The position numbers and the translations under genes are program-made. Shown here piece after piece: positions 39,226 to 48,917 of a DNA stretch of 64,000 nt. Below the pieces are notes generated by a model that was not told the DNA's origin, searched no databases, and worked only from the letters and a program-made list of their open reading frames with translations. The DNA lies in contig JABXYP010000001.1 of assembly GCA_024701455.1 (NCBI GenBank), forward strand, positions 3,166,001 to 3,230,000, read 5' to 3'. This DNA comes from Bacillus sp. A301a_S52 (GTDB taxonomy: Bacteria; Bacillota; Bacilli; Bacillales; Salisediminibacteriaceae). The stretch's first letter is position 1, and each line of letters starts with the position of its first letter.

Positions 39226-40416
39226 TTAATTATGAGAAAGTCTTACAGTATCTCTAGCAATCATAACTTCTTCATTTGTAGGTATAACCATTACTTTAAC
39301 AGGCGAGTGAGGATAATTAATAAACGCTTCTTTCCCACGAGTTTTATTGAGGGATGGGTCCCAATAAATCCCCATAAACTCTAAGCCTTTTAATACTTGT
39401 TCACGGATCGTGCTACTATTTTCACCAATACCCGCTGTAAAAATAACAGCATCTAAGCCGTGCATACGTGCAGCATAAGAGCCAATGTATTTATGGATAC
39501 GAGATGTGAATACTTCCAGTGCTAATCGCGCCCGTCCGTTATCTTCCTCTGCTTGCATTTCAATATCTCTCAAATCACTAGAGAAGCCCGACAAAGCAAG
39601 CATACCACTTTTTTTGTTCAATACATTCATAACTTCTTCAGCTGATAAATCTGCTTTTTCCATAATATAAGGAATTAAAGCAGGGTCAATATTTCCCGAA
39701 CGTGTTCCCATCGTAACCCCGGCAAGAGGCGTGAAGCCCATTGATGTATCGATTGATTTTCCACCGTCAATAGCTGCGATACTTGCCCCGTTTCCTAAGT
39801 GACAAGAAATAAGACGCAAGTTTTCAAGAGGACGGCCAAGCATTTCAGCTGCACGTTCAGAAACATATTTATGAGACGTCCCGTGGAATCCATATTTACG
39901 AATGCCGTATTTTTCATAATACTCGTATGGCAAACTATATAGGTAAGAATTCTCAGGCATTGTTTGATGGAAAGCTGTATCAAACACTGCTACAGACGGC
40001 ACGTTAGGTAAAATGTCTTTAAAAGCGCGAATTCCAACTAAGTTAGCTGGATTGTGCAAAGGCGCAAGTTCAGACACTTCCTCAATACCGTTAATCACAT
40101 CTTCAGTAATCAAGATTGAGTCATTAAATTTTTCTCCTCCGTGAACGACACGGTGGCCAATTCCTTCAATTTCGTCTAACGACTTAATAATGCCAAAGCT
40201 TATTAACTTATCAAGCAAAATTTTCACTGCCTCAGCATGATCGCCAATATCTTTTGTTTCAGTTTTCTTCTCGCCGCTCACTTCAATGGTAAAGATAGAA
40301 TCGTTAAGTCCGATCCGTTCCACGATTCCTTTCGTTACCACTTTTTCTTCAGGCATCTCCAGCAACTGGAATTTCAATGACGAGCTGCCAGCATTGATAG
40401 CCATAATTTTCGACAT
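39226..40416 (-). CDS. ackA: Acetate kinase
   Basis: AckA converts acetyl phosphate and ADP to acetate and ATP, the overflow route. The 396-residue ASKHA-fold enzyme has [24 protein letters not shown] (catalytic Arg), [23 protein letters not shown] (catalytic His), [13 protein letters not shown] and FTAGIGENS. The start at 40416 ([10 protein letters not shown]) is chosen by family; a GTG two codons earlier is possible. GAAGGAG stands upstream. A degenerate cre may lie further upstream. Confidence 0.96.
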   Translation of the reverse strand: MSKIMAINAGSSSLKFQLLEMPEEKVVTKGIVERIGLNDSIFTIEVSGEKKTETKDIGDHAEAVKILLDKLISFGIIKSLDEIEGIGHRVVHGGEKFNDSILITEDVINGIEEVSELAPLHNPANLVGIRAFKDILPNVPSVAVFDTAFHQTMPENSYLYSLPYEYYEKYGIRKYGFHGTSHKYVSERAAEMLGRPLENLRLISCHLGNGASIAAIDGGKSIDTSMGFTPLAGVTMGTRSGNIDPALIPYIMEKADLSAEEVMNVLNKKSGMLALSGFSSDLRDIEMQAEEDNGRARLALEVFTSRIHKYIGSYAARMHGLDAVIFTAGIGENSSTIREQVLKGLEFMGIYWDPSLNKTRGKEAFINYPHSPVKVMVIPTNEEVMIARDTVRLSHN

Positions 40417-40558
40417 AGTCACTTCTCTCCTTCAATCTTCTATAGTTTAAGACGTTTACTTTTTTTTTACACCATAGATAATTAAAACATGAGCTGTTTA
40501 AGATTGCAACCTCTGTTTCAATAAACACCTTAATACAGAACTATAACACATTTTCTTG

Positions 40559-40572
40559 AGAAAACGTTGTAA
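40559..40572 (-). promoter_or_regulatory. Possible cre site upstream of ackA
   Basis: AGAAAACGTTGTAA matches the cre consensus at most positions. B. subtilis ackA is activated by CcpA from an upstream cre. The promoter here is not clear, so its position relative to the start of transcription is uncertain. Confidence 0.35.
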
Positions 40573-40676
40573 TTTCAGTATTTCAAAGCCTTAAGCACTT
40601 CTGACTGTTCTCATACAGATAAAAATTCAAAATAAAAGTAATACAGTTCGTGCAAATGTGACATTTTCGTGACAAA

Positions 40677-41660
40677 TTAATGACCTTTTTTGAGATGTTC
40701 ATCAAACCATGTAGAAATTCGCTCCATCATATCAGCTAGAGAACCTTCCTGTGAGAATGATGGTAGTTCCACTAACAATGCCTGCTTTGGTGCTACTATT
40801 CCTTCGCTCTTCTTTCTTAAAACAAGAATACTCTTTGCGCCAGCTTGATTTTTAAACATTGATGAAGGAAGTTGCATGAATGAGTAGATAATCGCTTCCT
40901 GTTTTATAAACGTGTGGAGCTGTTTCGACTGTTCACTTTGAAAAAGGGTGTTAGGTACAAGAAAAATAAGAAATCCCCCTTTTTTCACGTGTTTGACTCC
41001 TTGCTCAATTAGAAGATGATGAACGAATGAATGACCGTCATTTGCTTTAGTAACAAATTGTTCTGCTATTGTATCGTTTGGGTAATAACCAGCAGGGAGA
41101 TCAGAAACAACGAGATCTACTTCCTTTATTAATGGGCTACTCACACTATCCTGATGGAATAGTTCTACATCATGGGTCTGCAAATTAGCGTTTGCATAGG
41201 CTAATTTTAACAATGTTTCATCAGGTTCTACTCCTACAAAAAGGGTCTCTTTATCCAATTGATTCAACACTGCGGTCATAAGATTTCCTGCTCCTACTGC
41301 TGGATCCATGACCACATGCTTGTTCTTATCATCATGACTAAGTACTTTATTAGCTATGTAACCTATAAATAAGCTTACTGCATCAGGTGTCATAGCATGA
41401 TGAGGCTGAGTTGCTTCACGCATTCCTTTCAAAACAGCTAGTTGCATAGCTCTTCGGTAATTTTCCCTTGTATTTGCACCTTTATCCGGTAAATCACCTA
41501 ATAGCTTGTCCAACTTGTCACTATTTGAAAGACTTTCATCAGAGCGTCTATTAAACATCATCTCGCCCATGTAGCTTAATGCTTCTAAATACAATATCTC
41601 TTTCTCACTTTTTACTATTTCAGCGCCTTGATCTAATACATTGTAAATTGTCTCAGTCAT
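40677..41660 (-). CDS. ytxK: Class I SAM-dependent methyltransferase YtxK
   Basis: A 327-residue N6-adenine-type methyltransferase-like protein: motif I MDPAVGAGNLM, and a variant of the catalytic motif IV (LVVSDLPAGYYPND) instead of NPPY, as typical for YtxK proteins. It lies between ackA and tpx as in B. subtilis. The start at 41660 follows CAGGAAG; the frame extends 8 codons further. The substrate is unknown; it is not part of a restriction system here (no specificity or nuclease gene nearby). Confidence 0.9.
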   Translation of the reverse strand: MTETIYNVLDQGAEIVKSEKEILYLEALSYMGEMMFNRRSDESLSNSDKLDKLLGDLPDKGANTRENYRRAMQLAVLKGMREATQPHHAMTPDAVSLFIGYIANKVLSHDDKNKHVVMDPAVGAGNLMTAVLNQLDKETLFVGVEPDETLLKLAYANANLQTHDVELFHQDSVSSPLIKEVDLVVSDLPAGYYPNDTIAEQFVTKANDGHSFVHHLLIEQGVKHVKKGGFLIFLVPNTLFQSEQSKQLHTFIKQEAIIYSFMQLPSSMFKNQAGAKSILVLRKKSEGIVAPKQALLVELPSFSQEGSLADMMERISTWFDEHLKKGH

Positions 41661-41850
41661 TGTAGCTTCCTGCACGTCAATCACGTCCTTTTGTTATTCC
41701 TTTTAATCGTCAGTCTATATATAATCCATAACTAACTCGAGACCTTATAGTCAACAAGCTCCGTACATATTGTATTAGATTTCTATCTTAATGACAAAAG
41801 TTAACTCATTACAAAGACCTCTCTTAAAGCAATATTCCTCTCTATTCCCA

Positions 41851-41880
41851 TAAAAAAAGCACCCCCTCAGAGGTACTTTA
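41851..41880 (-). terminator. Terminator of tpx
   Basis: AAAGTACC/GGTGCTTT stem (read on the minus strand) followed by TTTTT, 10 bp beyond the tpx stop. Confidence 0.85.
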
Positions 41881-41889
41881 ATTAGGAAT

Positions 41890-42390
41890 TTATTTTGCGT
41901 TTTTAACAGCATTAATGGCTTCTTCATAGTCTGGGTGCTGAGTTACTTCCGGAACATACTCAACATAAACAACAGTATCTGAACTGTCTATTACAAATAT
42001 CGCTCTCGCTAACAGGCGAAGTTCTTCAATGGCAACACCATATTTTTTACCGAAATCTAAGTCTCGATGATCAGATAATGTTTGGACATTGTCGATCCCC
42101 GCTGCAGCGCACCACCGTTTTTGTGCAAACGGTAAGTCAACACTAATGGTGAGGATTTCAACATTTCCTAACTTAGCTGCTTCTTCGTTAAACCTGCGTG
42201 TTTGCTGGTCACAAACGCCTGTATCGATAGAAGGAACAACACTAATTAATCTAACCTTGCCTTTTGAATCAGATAACGTTATTTCGGATAAATCTGTAGC
42301 TAATACGGTGAAATCTGGTGCTTTGTCTCCTACTGAAATGTCATCTCCTACAAGTGTTACAGGCTTTTCTTTAAATGTTACCTCTGGCAT
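41890..42390 (-). CDS. tpx: Thiol peroxidase (atypical 2-Cys peroxiredoxin)
   Basis: Tpx reduces hydroperoxides with thioredoxin. The 166-residue protein has the peroxidatic Cys60 ([19 protein letters not shown]) and resolving Cys94 (KRWCAAAG), in the standard Tpx positions. The start ATG follows TAGGAGG. It has its own terminator and is monocistronic. Confidence 0.96.
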   Translation of the reverse strand: MPEVTFKEKPVTLVGDDISVGDKAPDFTVLATDLSEITLSDSKGKVRLISVVPSIDTGVCDQQTRRFNEEAAKLGNVEILTISVDLPFAQKRWCAAAGIDNVQTLSDHRDLDFGKKYGVAIEELRLLARAIFVIDSSDTVVYVEYVPEVTQHPDYEEAINAVKNAK

Positions 42391-42504
42391 TATGAGATCG
42401 CCTCCTATTAAGAGTTATTCTTTCTTAATAAGAGTACCACAACATTTACTTCTAAAAATAGTAATGTGCTTATTCACTTTTTAAGTAATCATATATACAG
42501 GCTG

Positions 42505-42996
42505 TTAAAATTCAAACGGTTTTTCCATATTTGGTGGTGTCGTTGGTGGTGCCTTTTGAGCTTGTGTCTGATTCCTTATACCTGCCGATTGCATCATTTG
42601 TTGAATTTTTTCAACAACTTGCGGTGTAAACTCCATAAGCTTTTCATATAAGTGAGCAGTATGGTCAAGATGCAACATTTTCACACCATGTCCATTCACA
42701 ACTAAAAAGGCAATAGGCGTGATAGACACCCCACCGCCGCTACCTCCACCGAAAGGATGCTTTCCCTCTTCATGTTCAGCATGTCTCTGGCCCGGACTAC
42801 TGAGATGATGGTTTTTTAATACAAATTCACTACCACCAGCAGCAAAACCGAATCCCACTTTTGAAATAGGTAAAATAACGCTCCCATCAGGTGTTTCTAC
42901 TGGATCACCGACAATCGTGTTAACATCAACCATTTCCTTTAAATTTTCCATTGCCGTTTTCATTAATCCTTGAATAGGATGTTCAGACATAGACAT
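42505..42996 (-). CDS. ytfJ: Sporulation protein YtfJ (GerW family)
   Basis: A 163-residue member of the YtfJ/GerW family: MSMSEHPIQGLMKTAMENLKEMVDVNTIVGDPVETPDGSVILPISKV-type N-terminus, a glycine-rich HPFGGGSGGGVSITPIAFLVV segment and a Q/P-rich tail. In B. subtilis it is made in the forespore and affects germination. The ATG at 42996 follows AAAGG; a second ATG at 42990 is possible. It overlaps the end of ytfI by 14 bp, so it is probably co-translated. Confidence 0.9.
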   Translation of the reverse strand: MSMSEHPIQGLMKTAMENLKEMVDVNTIVGDPVETPDGSVILPISKVGFGFAAGGSEFVLKNHHLSSPGQRHAEHEEGKHPFGGGSGGGVSITPIAFLVVNGHGVKMLHLDHTAHLYEKLMEFTPQVVEKIQQMMQSAGIRNQTQAQKAPPTTPPNMEKPFEF

Positions 42997-43666
42997 CACT
43001 GCCTTTCCTTTGATTTAATAGCTTTTCCCTCTGGTCTTTCCCACGCTTTTTGTGACGCCAGACTTTAATAGCCGCATGGATAGCATAACCGATTCGAAAA
43101 GAAAGCATGCATTGAAATGAGGTTCCAAACACAAACCCTTGAAATATTGGCTCTACTTGGAGATGAGGATGCTTAGTAACGTTCACTTTTGTTGATAAAA
43201 TTCCTAAAAAGGCTCCTTTAAGTGACCAAACCATTCCTGATAGCTGTCCTGTTTTAGCAGCATCTCCAGCACCAATTTCACTTTCCCATGAGAAGGAAGT
43301 TATACGCACTTTTGATAAGAAATATGTCACAATATTATAAAAACCGATTGTTTCCTCTAAGAAATGCTGAAATAATTCTATATCTTTGATAACCTCCAAG
43401 TAACTTAATGTTTCCTGCTTATCCTCTTTCATTCCCATCCCGCTCTTTTCTTCTTTAAAAACAAGTGATGGGGACTCGTCATCAATTGCAACAGATGGAA
43501 TAGTGATTGTATAACGAATGAGACGAAATAAAAGTGATAGAGTTACTTTTCCATCGACCTGTTTATTTTTTTGATGAAAAGACACATTTACTGTAAGAGT
43601 TAAAAACATGATCAAAACGAATAAAACAACAATTATAAAAATGATTATTTTAGCAATCGTGAACAT
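42983..43666 (-). CDS. ytfI: DUF2953 membrane protein YtfI
   Basis: A 227-residue protein with one N-terminal membrane helix (~4-28, AKIIIFIIVVLFVLIMFLTL) and a soluble C-terminal domain with the family segment around TSFSWESEIGAGDAAKTGQLSGMVWSLKGAF. It matches YtfI, whose gene always neighbours ytfJ; it is a spore-related protein of unknown role. GAGGTG precedes the ATG. Confidence 0.88.
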   Translation of the reverse strand: MFTIAKIIIFIIVVLFVLIMFLTLTVNVSFHQKNKQVDGKVTLSLLFRLIRYTITIPSVAIDDESPSLVFKEEKSGMGMKEDKQETLSYLEVIKDIELFQHFLEETIGFYNIVTYFLSKVRITSFSWESEIGAGDAAKTGQLSGMVWSLKGAFLGILSTKVNVTKHPHLQVEPIFQGFVFGTSFQCMLSFRIGYAIHAAIKVWRHKKRGKDQREKLLNQRKGSDVYV

Positions 43667-43713
43667 TTCTTCACCTCAGTCCATCATCTTCCAGTCTTAG
43701 CATGACCAAAAAA

Positions 43714-43746
43714 CACAAAAAAATCCTGATAGCAATAGCTATCAGG
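43714..43746 (-). terminator. Terminator of yteJ
   Basis: CCTGATAGC/GCTATCAGG perfect stem overlapping the yteJ stop codon, followed on the minus strand by TTTTTTT. Confidence 0.9.
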
Positions 43747-44290
43747 TAAGTGATTCTTGTGTTATTTGATGATGAACGATCATTTTTTTTGAACGCCTTG
43801 GTTCAAGCCCTACGAATGTATTTCCTAAACGGTCGTGGATTCCCCTTTTTTCAGGAGAAAAAGCGACGATCGCATAAAGAAATAATAGAACCGGAAGAGC
43901 TTGATGGATATACCGTCCCACAACTTCTCTAAAGATAACATCTAACCATGTAAGCTCCTGTTTATCATAACTATAAACTTTAATCCCAAAAATGAGCTTA
44001 CCTAAGGTTTGACCAAGCTTTTTAGTCATTATTGAAAAATAAACAAACGAGACAATAGACACGACAATCGCTGCTAACGCTATTGCCCCCCAAGTAACAT
44101 TCGCCATCCCAGTAAGTGCCATAAGTGGTACAAACAATAAACCATTAATACTCCATACCACTATCGAATCGACAACATAGGCCCAAAAACGCATCCAAAA
44201 CCCTGCATATGGAATAGCGATTTCTTCTGCTGTGTCACTATTAATATCTTGACCTTCAATGGGTTCTTCGTTATGGATATCTTCACTCAT
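43742..44290 (-). CDS. yteJ: RDD family membrane protein YteJ
   Basis: A 182-residue protein with an acidic N-terminus (~1-25), then the RDD domain. The signature residues are in AGFWMRFWAYVVDSIVV (R and D) and KLGQTLGKLIFGIKV, with three to four membrane helices. The function is unknown; sppA is 11 bp upstream and its ATG follows GAGGTG, so the two form an operon. In B. subtilis YteJ modulates SppA activity, consistent with this arrangement. Confidence 0.92.
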   Translation of the reverse strand: MSEDIHNEEPIEGQDINSDTAEEIAIPYAGFWMRFWAYVVDSIVVWSINGLLFVPLMALTGMANVTWGAIALAAIVVSIVSFVYFSIMTKKLGQTLGKLIFGIKVYSYDKQELTWLDVIFREVVGRYIHQALPVLLFLYAIVAFSPEKRGIHDRLGNTFVGLEPRRSKKMIVHHQITQESLT

Positions 44291-44301
44291 CAGCTATCAC
44301 C

Positions 44302-45294
44302 TCAATCAGTATATAAATACATGAGCTGTGCGCCTTGATTTTGGCGGAACCAGCTTTCTATATCTGTTAATTGACTTTGATTACTAAATACTTCATTCAT
44401 TTTTATTCCCAGTAAAGAGGAGAAACCAATATTCGCTTCGTATTCCACTACAGTTAAGTTTCCATAACCTAATGCTTCTTCAAGGGCTTGAACCACATCG
44501 TCCTGATGCCCCAGTCCATCAATTAACCCTTGTTCTAGAGCTTGAGAACCTGTATATATACGGCCATCTGCTAAATCATATACTTCATCACGCTCAAAAT
44601 CTCTACCTTCCTCAATAACGTCAACAAATTGCTCGTAAGCATCATCAACAAGGTCTTGTAAAATAGCTCTTTCTTCATCTGTCATATCTCTCGTTGAAGA
44701 CATGATATCTTTATAAGGCCCGCTTTTAATCACTTCTTCTTGAATGCCCCAGTTTTCAGCAAGCTCACTAATATTAATTGAGGACATAATAACACCTAAT
44801 GACCCCGTGATTGTTTGCGGATTAGCGTAAATTTGTTCAGCAGGCGCTGAAATATAATAACCTCCACTTGCTGCCTGGCTGCCCATAGACGCATAGACTG
44901 GCTTGTTATAATCTTCTTGGATGGCTGCCACTTTATCATGAATTTCATCACTTTCTACAACTCCGCCACCAGGAGTATTCACTCTTAGTACGATACCATG
45001 TACTTCTGGGTCCTCTGCTGCATGATCAAGCTGATCCAACAGCATTTGATGGTCATACCCACCAGACAAAAGTCCACCAGAAGCCCCACTCTGTATGATC
45101 CCTTCTACATGAATAACTGCAATTTTGCCGCTGCCTGTTCCAGTTTCCAAAACCCTTTCGTGAAAGGGTTCTCCTGCTCCGCCAAAGAAGTCTTCCCAAG
45201 ATTCTTCCATAGATGCTTGAAAAAAAGATACGAGTGTTGATGCTAATAAAAGGACACCTGCAATAGCAAGGCCAATCCATCGTTTTGCATTCAT
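44302..45294 (-). CDS. sppA: Signal peptide peptidase SppA
   Basis: SppA degrades cleaved signal peptides at the outer face of the membrane. The 330-residue protein has one N-terminal helix (~6-26) and the serine-lysine dyad at Ser143 (SQAASGGYYIS) and Lys195 (SGPYKDIMS). The spacing of 52 residues is the same as in B. subtilis (Ser147/Lys199). AGGAGG precedes the ATG. yteJ follows. Confidence 0.95.
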   Translation of the reverse strand: MNAKRWIGLAIAGVLLLASTLVSFFQASMEESWEDFFGGAGEPFHERVLETGTGSGKIAVIHVEGIIQSGASGGLLSGGYDHQMLLDQLDHAAEDPEVHGIVLRVNTPGGGVVESDEIHDKVAAIQEDYNKPVYASMGSQAASGGYYISAPAEQIYANPQTITGSLGVIMSSINISELAENWGIQEEVIKSGPYKDIMSSTRDMTDEERAILQDLVDDAYEQFVDVIEEGRDFERDEVYDLADGRIYTGSQALEQGLIDGLGHQDDVVQALEEALGYGNLTVVEYEANIGFSSLLGIKMNEVFSNQSQLTDIESWFRQNQGAQLMYLYTD

Positions 45295-45499
45295 CTTATC
45301 CCTCCTGATAAAATTAATAAAGCGTTTTATTTATGTAAATACCCACGAATGGCTTATTATTTGATACGATAACAGTAGAAGCTTAGTTTCATATTAAGAT
45401 TTATGGTTGATACTAAGTTTTATTTTAACTTGTTAACAGAAAAAGCGGAACTCATGAAAATCACTAGAAAATCATGTAAGAAGAAAGGATGCATTCAAC

Positions 45500-46300
45500 A
45501 TGAAGAGTGAGAGAAAAAAAGTCTATTTATTTTATAAGCCGAATGATGAACTTGATGAAAAAGTTCAAAAGCTTCGTGAACTCGGTAAAAAACATGGTTT
45601 TACGTTAGCTGAATCCCCTGATAAGGCCAATATCATTGCCAGTATCGGAGGCGATGGAACATTTCTTCAGTCTATCAGAAAAACAGGCTTCCGTGAAGAT
45701 TGTCTCTACATCGGGATTAACGACGATAAGCTTGGCTTTTATACTGATTTTAATTTAAATGACTTAGAAAAGATAGAGTTAGGCATGCAAGAAGAAAATA
45801 TTGAAGTGTTACGCTATCCAACTCTTCAAGTCACTGTTGACGACCTTCAGGAATTCCAGTGTCTAAATGAATTATCAATTCGCTCTAACATCATCAAAAC
45901 ATTTGCTATTGATGTATTCATCGACGGTATCCACCTTGAAACCTTCCGCGGAGATGGCATGATTGTATCTACCCCTACAGGTAGTACCGCTTATAATAAA
46001 TCGCTTAAAGGTGCAGTTGTAGATCCTAAATTAAACGCCATGCAATTAACTGAAATTGCTTCTCTTAACAATAATCAATATCGTACCTTAGGATCACCTC
46101 TAATACTAAATAACGATCGTGAGCTCATTCTTAAAATCGTACAAGATGGTAATGATCATCCCATCATAGGTGCTGATAATGAAGCTCTAAGTATTCGGCA
46201 TTCACATGAAGTTAAAGTTAAAGTAAGTGATAAAAGCATTAAAACACTTCGCTTAAAAGACAATTTATTTATCCATAAAGTCAAACGTAGCTTCTTATAA
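45500..46300 (+). CDS. nadK2: NAD kinase 2
   Basis: It phosphorylates NAD to NADP. The 266-residue enzyme has the GGDGTFLQ motif (~50-57), NELSIRS, and the conserved region DGMIVSTPTGSTAYNKSLKGA. This location (next to sppA and ytcJ) is that of B. subtilis ytdI/nadK2. AGAAAGGATG precedes the ATG. Repeat copy G starts at its stop codon. Confidence 0.94.
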   Translation: MKSERKKVYLFYKPNDELDEKVQKLRELGKKHGFTLAESPDKANIIASIGGDGTFLQSIRKTGFREDCLYIGINDDKLGFYTDFNLNDLEKIELGMQEENIEVLRYPTLQVTVDDLQEFQCLNELSIRSNIIKTFAIDVFIDGIHLETFRGDGMIVSTPTGSTAYNKSLKGAVVDPKLNAMQLTEIASLNNNQYRTLGSPLILNNDRELILKIVQDGNDHPIIGADNEALSIRHSHEVKVKVSDKSIKTLRLKDNLFIHKVKRSFL

Positions 46301-46455
46301 AACGATCCTTAATCAGTGGGAGTTTTCATTTTTCTCCCACTGATTGGTCCTTGAGTGAATCAGGACATGAGCGGCCGTTATCTGCCGTCTAATAGAATTA
46401 GCTCTGCTTTCTATTGGAACCGAGGGGTTTTGCGGTCGCTTACCTGTGATAAAGC
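46299..46455 (+). repeat. Dispersed intergenic hairpin repeat, copy G (long form)
   Basis: AAACGATCCTTAATCAGTGG starts it, with stem AATCAGTGGGAG/CTCCCACTGATT. Then TTGAGTGAATCAGGACATGA leads to the second module, bounded by GCGGCCG and GCGGTCGC (a G-U compatible pair) with TAGAA/TTCTA inside, ending CTTACCTGTGATAAA. Confidence 0.9.
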
Positions 46456-46464
46456 ATATGTCTG

Positions 46465-46502
46465 TGGAAGTTTTGTAGACCCAAGACTTCCATTTGCTCT
46501 TT
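46465..46502 (+). terminator. Possible terminator downstream of nadK2 and repeat G
   Basis: TGGAAGT/ACTTCCA stem followed by TTTGCTCTTTT on the plus strand. The gap to ytcJ (46610) holds nothing else that I can support. Confidence 0.5.
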
Positions 46503-46609
46503 TATTGATTTATTTATTATTAAGCCTTTAATCTTTCTCCTCTTTGAGTACATGCACATAATTAATGACGTCATCATCCAATCATGGCACATTCTCCCCT
46601 AGCCAATCG

Positions 46610-48208
46610 TTACGTCCTCTGATTTAAGTCGTACATAATGGTATTATCCACCACAGTTTTAGCCACTTTAACATTAAGCCACTCATCAGGAGAAAGGTAA
46701 AACAAATCCTCTGTTAAAATTGTAAAGTCGGGCTTATATCCTTTTGCTATTTTGCCATATACAGTCTCTTTTCCAATAGCTTTGGCACTGCCTATAGTAA
46801 ATAACGAAAGGGCCTCGTATAACGAGAGTTTTTCATGTGGGTTATATCCTGCGTGTTCTTCTTCCGGTTTTCGCCTTGTAACAGCAGCATGAATACCAAG
46901 CATCGGGTCAATTGGTTCAATCGGGGCATCAGAGCCTCCTGCACACATTAGCCCTTTGTCAATGAATGTTTTCCAAGCAAAAGACTCGTCTAACCTTTTT
47001 TGCCCAAGACGTTTCTCAACCCAAGGAAAATCAGAAGCAACAAACCTAGGCTGAATGTCGAGAACGACAGAGAGCTTTTGTAAGCGAACTATTAAATCGT
47101 TTCTCGTGACTTGCAAATGTATTAACCGATCCCGGTGCCCAACTTCTGGAGGATATGTTTCAATGGCGTCGATCGCCATTTCAAGTGCCTTATCTCCAAT
47201 AACATGTATAGCAACTGGTCTGGAAAAAGCACGAGCCTTTTTGATAAGCTCCTCAAGTTGATATTTCGTATGAATCCCTACTCCACAAGTGGAAGGGTCA
47301 TCTTCGTACGGCTCACTTAGTAAAGCAGTGCGCCCGCCTAAAGCACCATCAGCAAATATTTTTATCGCTCCAAGCTCGACATAGTTATGATAAGTTTGAT
47401 GATGTTTAGACAAAATACTGGCAGCTACCTCATGATGGATAAGTAGGTTAGTACGAAATTTACAATGTATACCGTCAATCACACTGTAAAACGTTTGTAG
47501 AGTAGCCTCTGCGTCCCCATAATAGTTTAGATCTTCTGAATGTCCCCCTGTATACCCTTTTTTAAAAAGATCATTAACCGCTGTCGAGAGAGCCTTTTCT
47601 AAATAAACAAAGTCTTTCTCTGGCAAATATTTTTTAACTAATTCCTGTGCCTGATCATGTAAATAGCCCGTTGGCTCACCTTGCTCATCACGTACAATTA
47701 TCCCGCCAGCAGGCTCGTCAGTATGTTTGTCAATTCCAGCTAACTGTAGAGCATATGTATTTATTACGCTTGCATGTCGACACACCCTCGATACAATAAT
47801 AGGATGATGTAAAGAAACGCTATCGAGCACATACTTATCTGGAACTAGTTGCTGATCATATAAATTCTCATTAAACCCTTCTGCCACTAACCACTGGCCA
47901 TGTGGTAATTCTTTAACTGCTTCGTTTAAGATGGCACTTAACTTCGTAATACTTGTCACATCTGATACATCGAGTTTAAGCAATTTTTCCCCATGTCCAA
48001 TCATATGTAAATGGCTGTCAACAAATCCAGGATACATAACAGCACCCTGCAGATTTATTTCCTCGGAAATAGAACCTTCATGCTTATGCTTTAAATCGGA
48101 TAACTGGCCGACACTCACTATATGTCCTTCTTCAACAAAAACCGCTTCTTGCACATCCTCTTCATTGCAAAGGGTACGTACTCTACCTCCATACCACAAA
48201 GTTCCCAC
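46610..48208 (-). CDS. ytcJ: Amidohydrolase family protein YtcJ
   Basis: A 532-residue metal-dependent hydrolase of the YtcJ type. The metal site is PGFVDSHLHM (~55-64), with KIFADGALGG (~285), HVIGDKALEMAIDA and CAGGSDAPIEPIDP (final Asp). The substrate is unknown; several YtcJ-like proteins hydrolyse N-substituted amides. The start codon is GTG (48206-48208) after GAAGGAG. It lies between nadK2 and the SASP gene as in B. subtilis. Confidence 0.92.
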   Translation of the reverse strand: MGTLWYGGRVRTLCNEEDVQEAVFVEEGHIVSVGQLSDLKHKHEGSISEEINLQGAVMYPGFVDSHLHMIGHGEKLLKLDVSDVTSITKLSAILNEAVKELPHGQWLVAEGFNENLYDQQLVPDKYVLDSVSLHHPIIVSRVCRHASVINTYALQLAGIDKHTDEPAGGIIVRDEQGEPTGYLHDQAQELVKKYLPEKDFVYLEKALSTAVNDLFKKGYTGGHSEDLNYYGDAEATLQTFYSVIDGIHCKFRTNLLIHHEVAASILSKHHQTYHNYVELGAIKIFADGALGGRTALLSEPYEDDPSTCGVGIHTKYQLEELIKKARAFSRPVAIHVIGDKALEMAIDAIETYPPEVGHRDRLIHLQVTRNDLIVRLQKLSVVLDIQPRFVASDFPWVEKRLGQKRLDESFAWKTFIDKGLMCAGGSDAPIEPIDPMLGIHAAVTRRKPEEEHAGYNPHEKLSLYEALSLFTIGSAKAIGKETVYGKIAKGYKPDFTILTEDLFYLSPDEWLNVKVAKTVVDNTIMYDLNQRT

Positions 48209-48287
48209 AGAAAGTGCTCCTTCCCACAGACAGCTTTAATTCTGTAAAATATATAACAAATCCATCATACAGGCAATTAGGATATAA

Positions 48288-48322
48288 ATCAAAAATAAAA
48301 GGGCATCCATTCGGATGCCCTA
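48288..48322 (-). terminator. Terminator of the SASP gene
   Basis: GGGCATCC/GGATGCCC perfect stem with ATTC loop; on the minus strand TTTTATTTTT follows. Confidence 0.9.
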
Positions 48323-48340
48323 AGGTCCACTATTTTTATA

Positions 48341-48547
48341 TTATTGTTGATATCCACTCATTTGTTGTTCTGCCATTTGAACAAGTCTTTTTGTAATTTC
48401 ACCACCGACAGAACCGTTAGAACGTGCAGTTGCATCTGGACCAAGTTGTACACCAAATTCTTGAGCGATTTCGTATTTCATTTGATCCAACGCTTGTTGT
48501 ACCCCAGGGACTACTAATTGATTTGAGCTGTTGTTGTTATTAGCCAT
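48341..48547 (-). CDS. Alpha/beta-type small acid-soluble spore protein
   Basis: A 68-residue SASP that coats spore DNA and is degraded on germination. Typical segments: [22 protein letters not shown], with the germination-protease site ([10 protein letters not shown]), and the C-terminal DNA-binding part [25 protein letters not shown] precedes the ATG and a sigma-G-like promoter stands upstream. Which of sspA-D it corresponds to cannot be decided; position matches B. subtilis sspA. Confidence 0.96.
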   Translation of the reverse strand: MANNNNSSNQLVVPGVQQALDQMKYEIAQEFGVQLGPDATARSNGSVGGEITKRLVQMAEQQMSGYQQ

Positions 48548-48917
48548 ATAATCTCACCTCCCTTGTACGCTTATAATGCGACAAAAGAAATGATCTAATT
48601 CGAGAAGATTCATGGTTAGACATCCAATTATTGAAAAATGATCTCACATTGCTTTAACTTAATCCACCAGTCATCTCTCACCTTTGTAACCAATTTCATC
48701 ATACAACAAAACATCACATACTATGATTTCAATACAAGTGTATGTTTTACAAAGGCCTTTTCCTAAAATGAGATGAGGCCTTGGACCTTCATACGTCTAT
48801 GAGTCGCCATTCTTTCACTACAGCCCTCTTAAACGACCATGTGCTTTACATTCTTTAGCGTCGTTTGCTTATTCATGTTGAACATTCTATTGCACTGTTC
48901 ATTCCTCATTATTTATG
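48548..48917. other. Intergenic region between the SASP gene and thiI
   Basis: About 370 bp. Apart from the SASP promoter near 48572-48601, I see no gene, repeat or clear terminator. Confidence 0.5.
48572..48601 (-). promoter_or_regulatory. Sigma-G-like promoter of the SASP gene
   Basis: On the minus strand GAATTA (48596-48601) and CATTATA (48572-48578) are 17 nt apart, close to the sigma-G consensus (GMATR / CATnnTA). Confidence 0.6.

Noticed and set aside
40677..41660. ytxK as part of a restriction-modification system
   Set aside because: The catalytic motif is of the YtxK variant, and no specificity or nuclease gene is nearby.
42391..42500. TTACT/AGTAA dyad upstream of tpx as a PerR or Spx site
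   Set aside because: Does not match the PerR box and is too short to be convincing.
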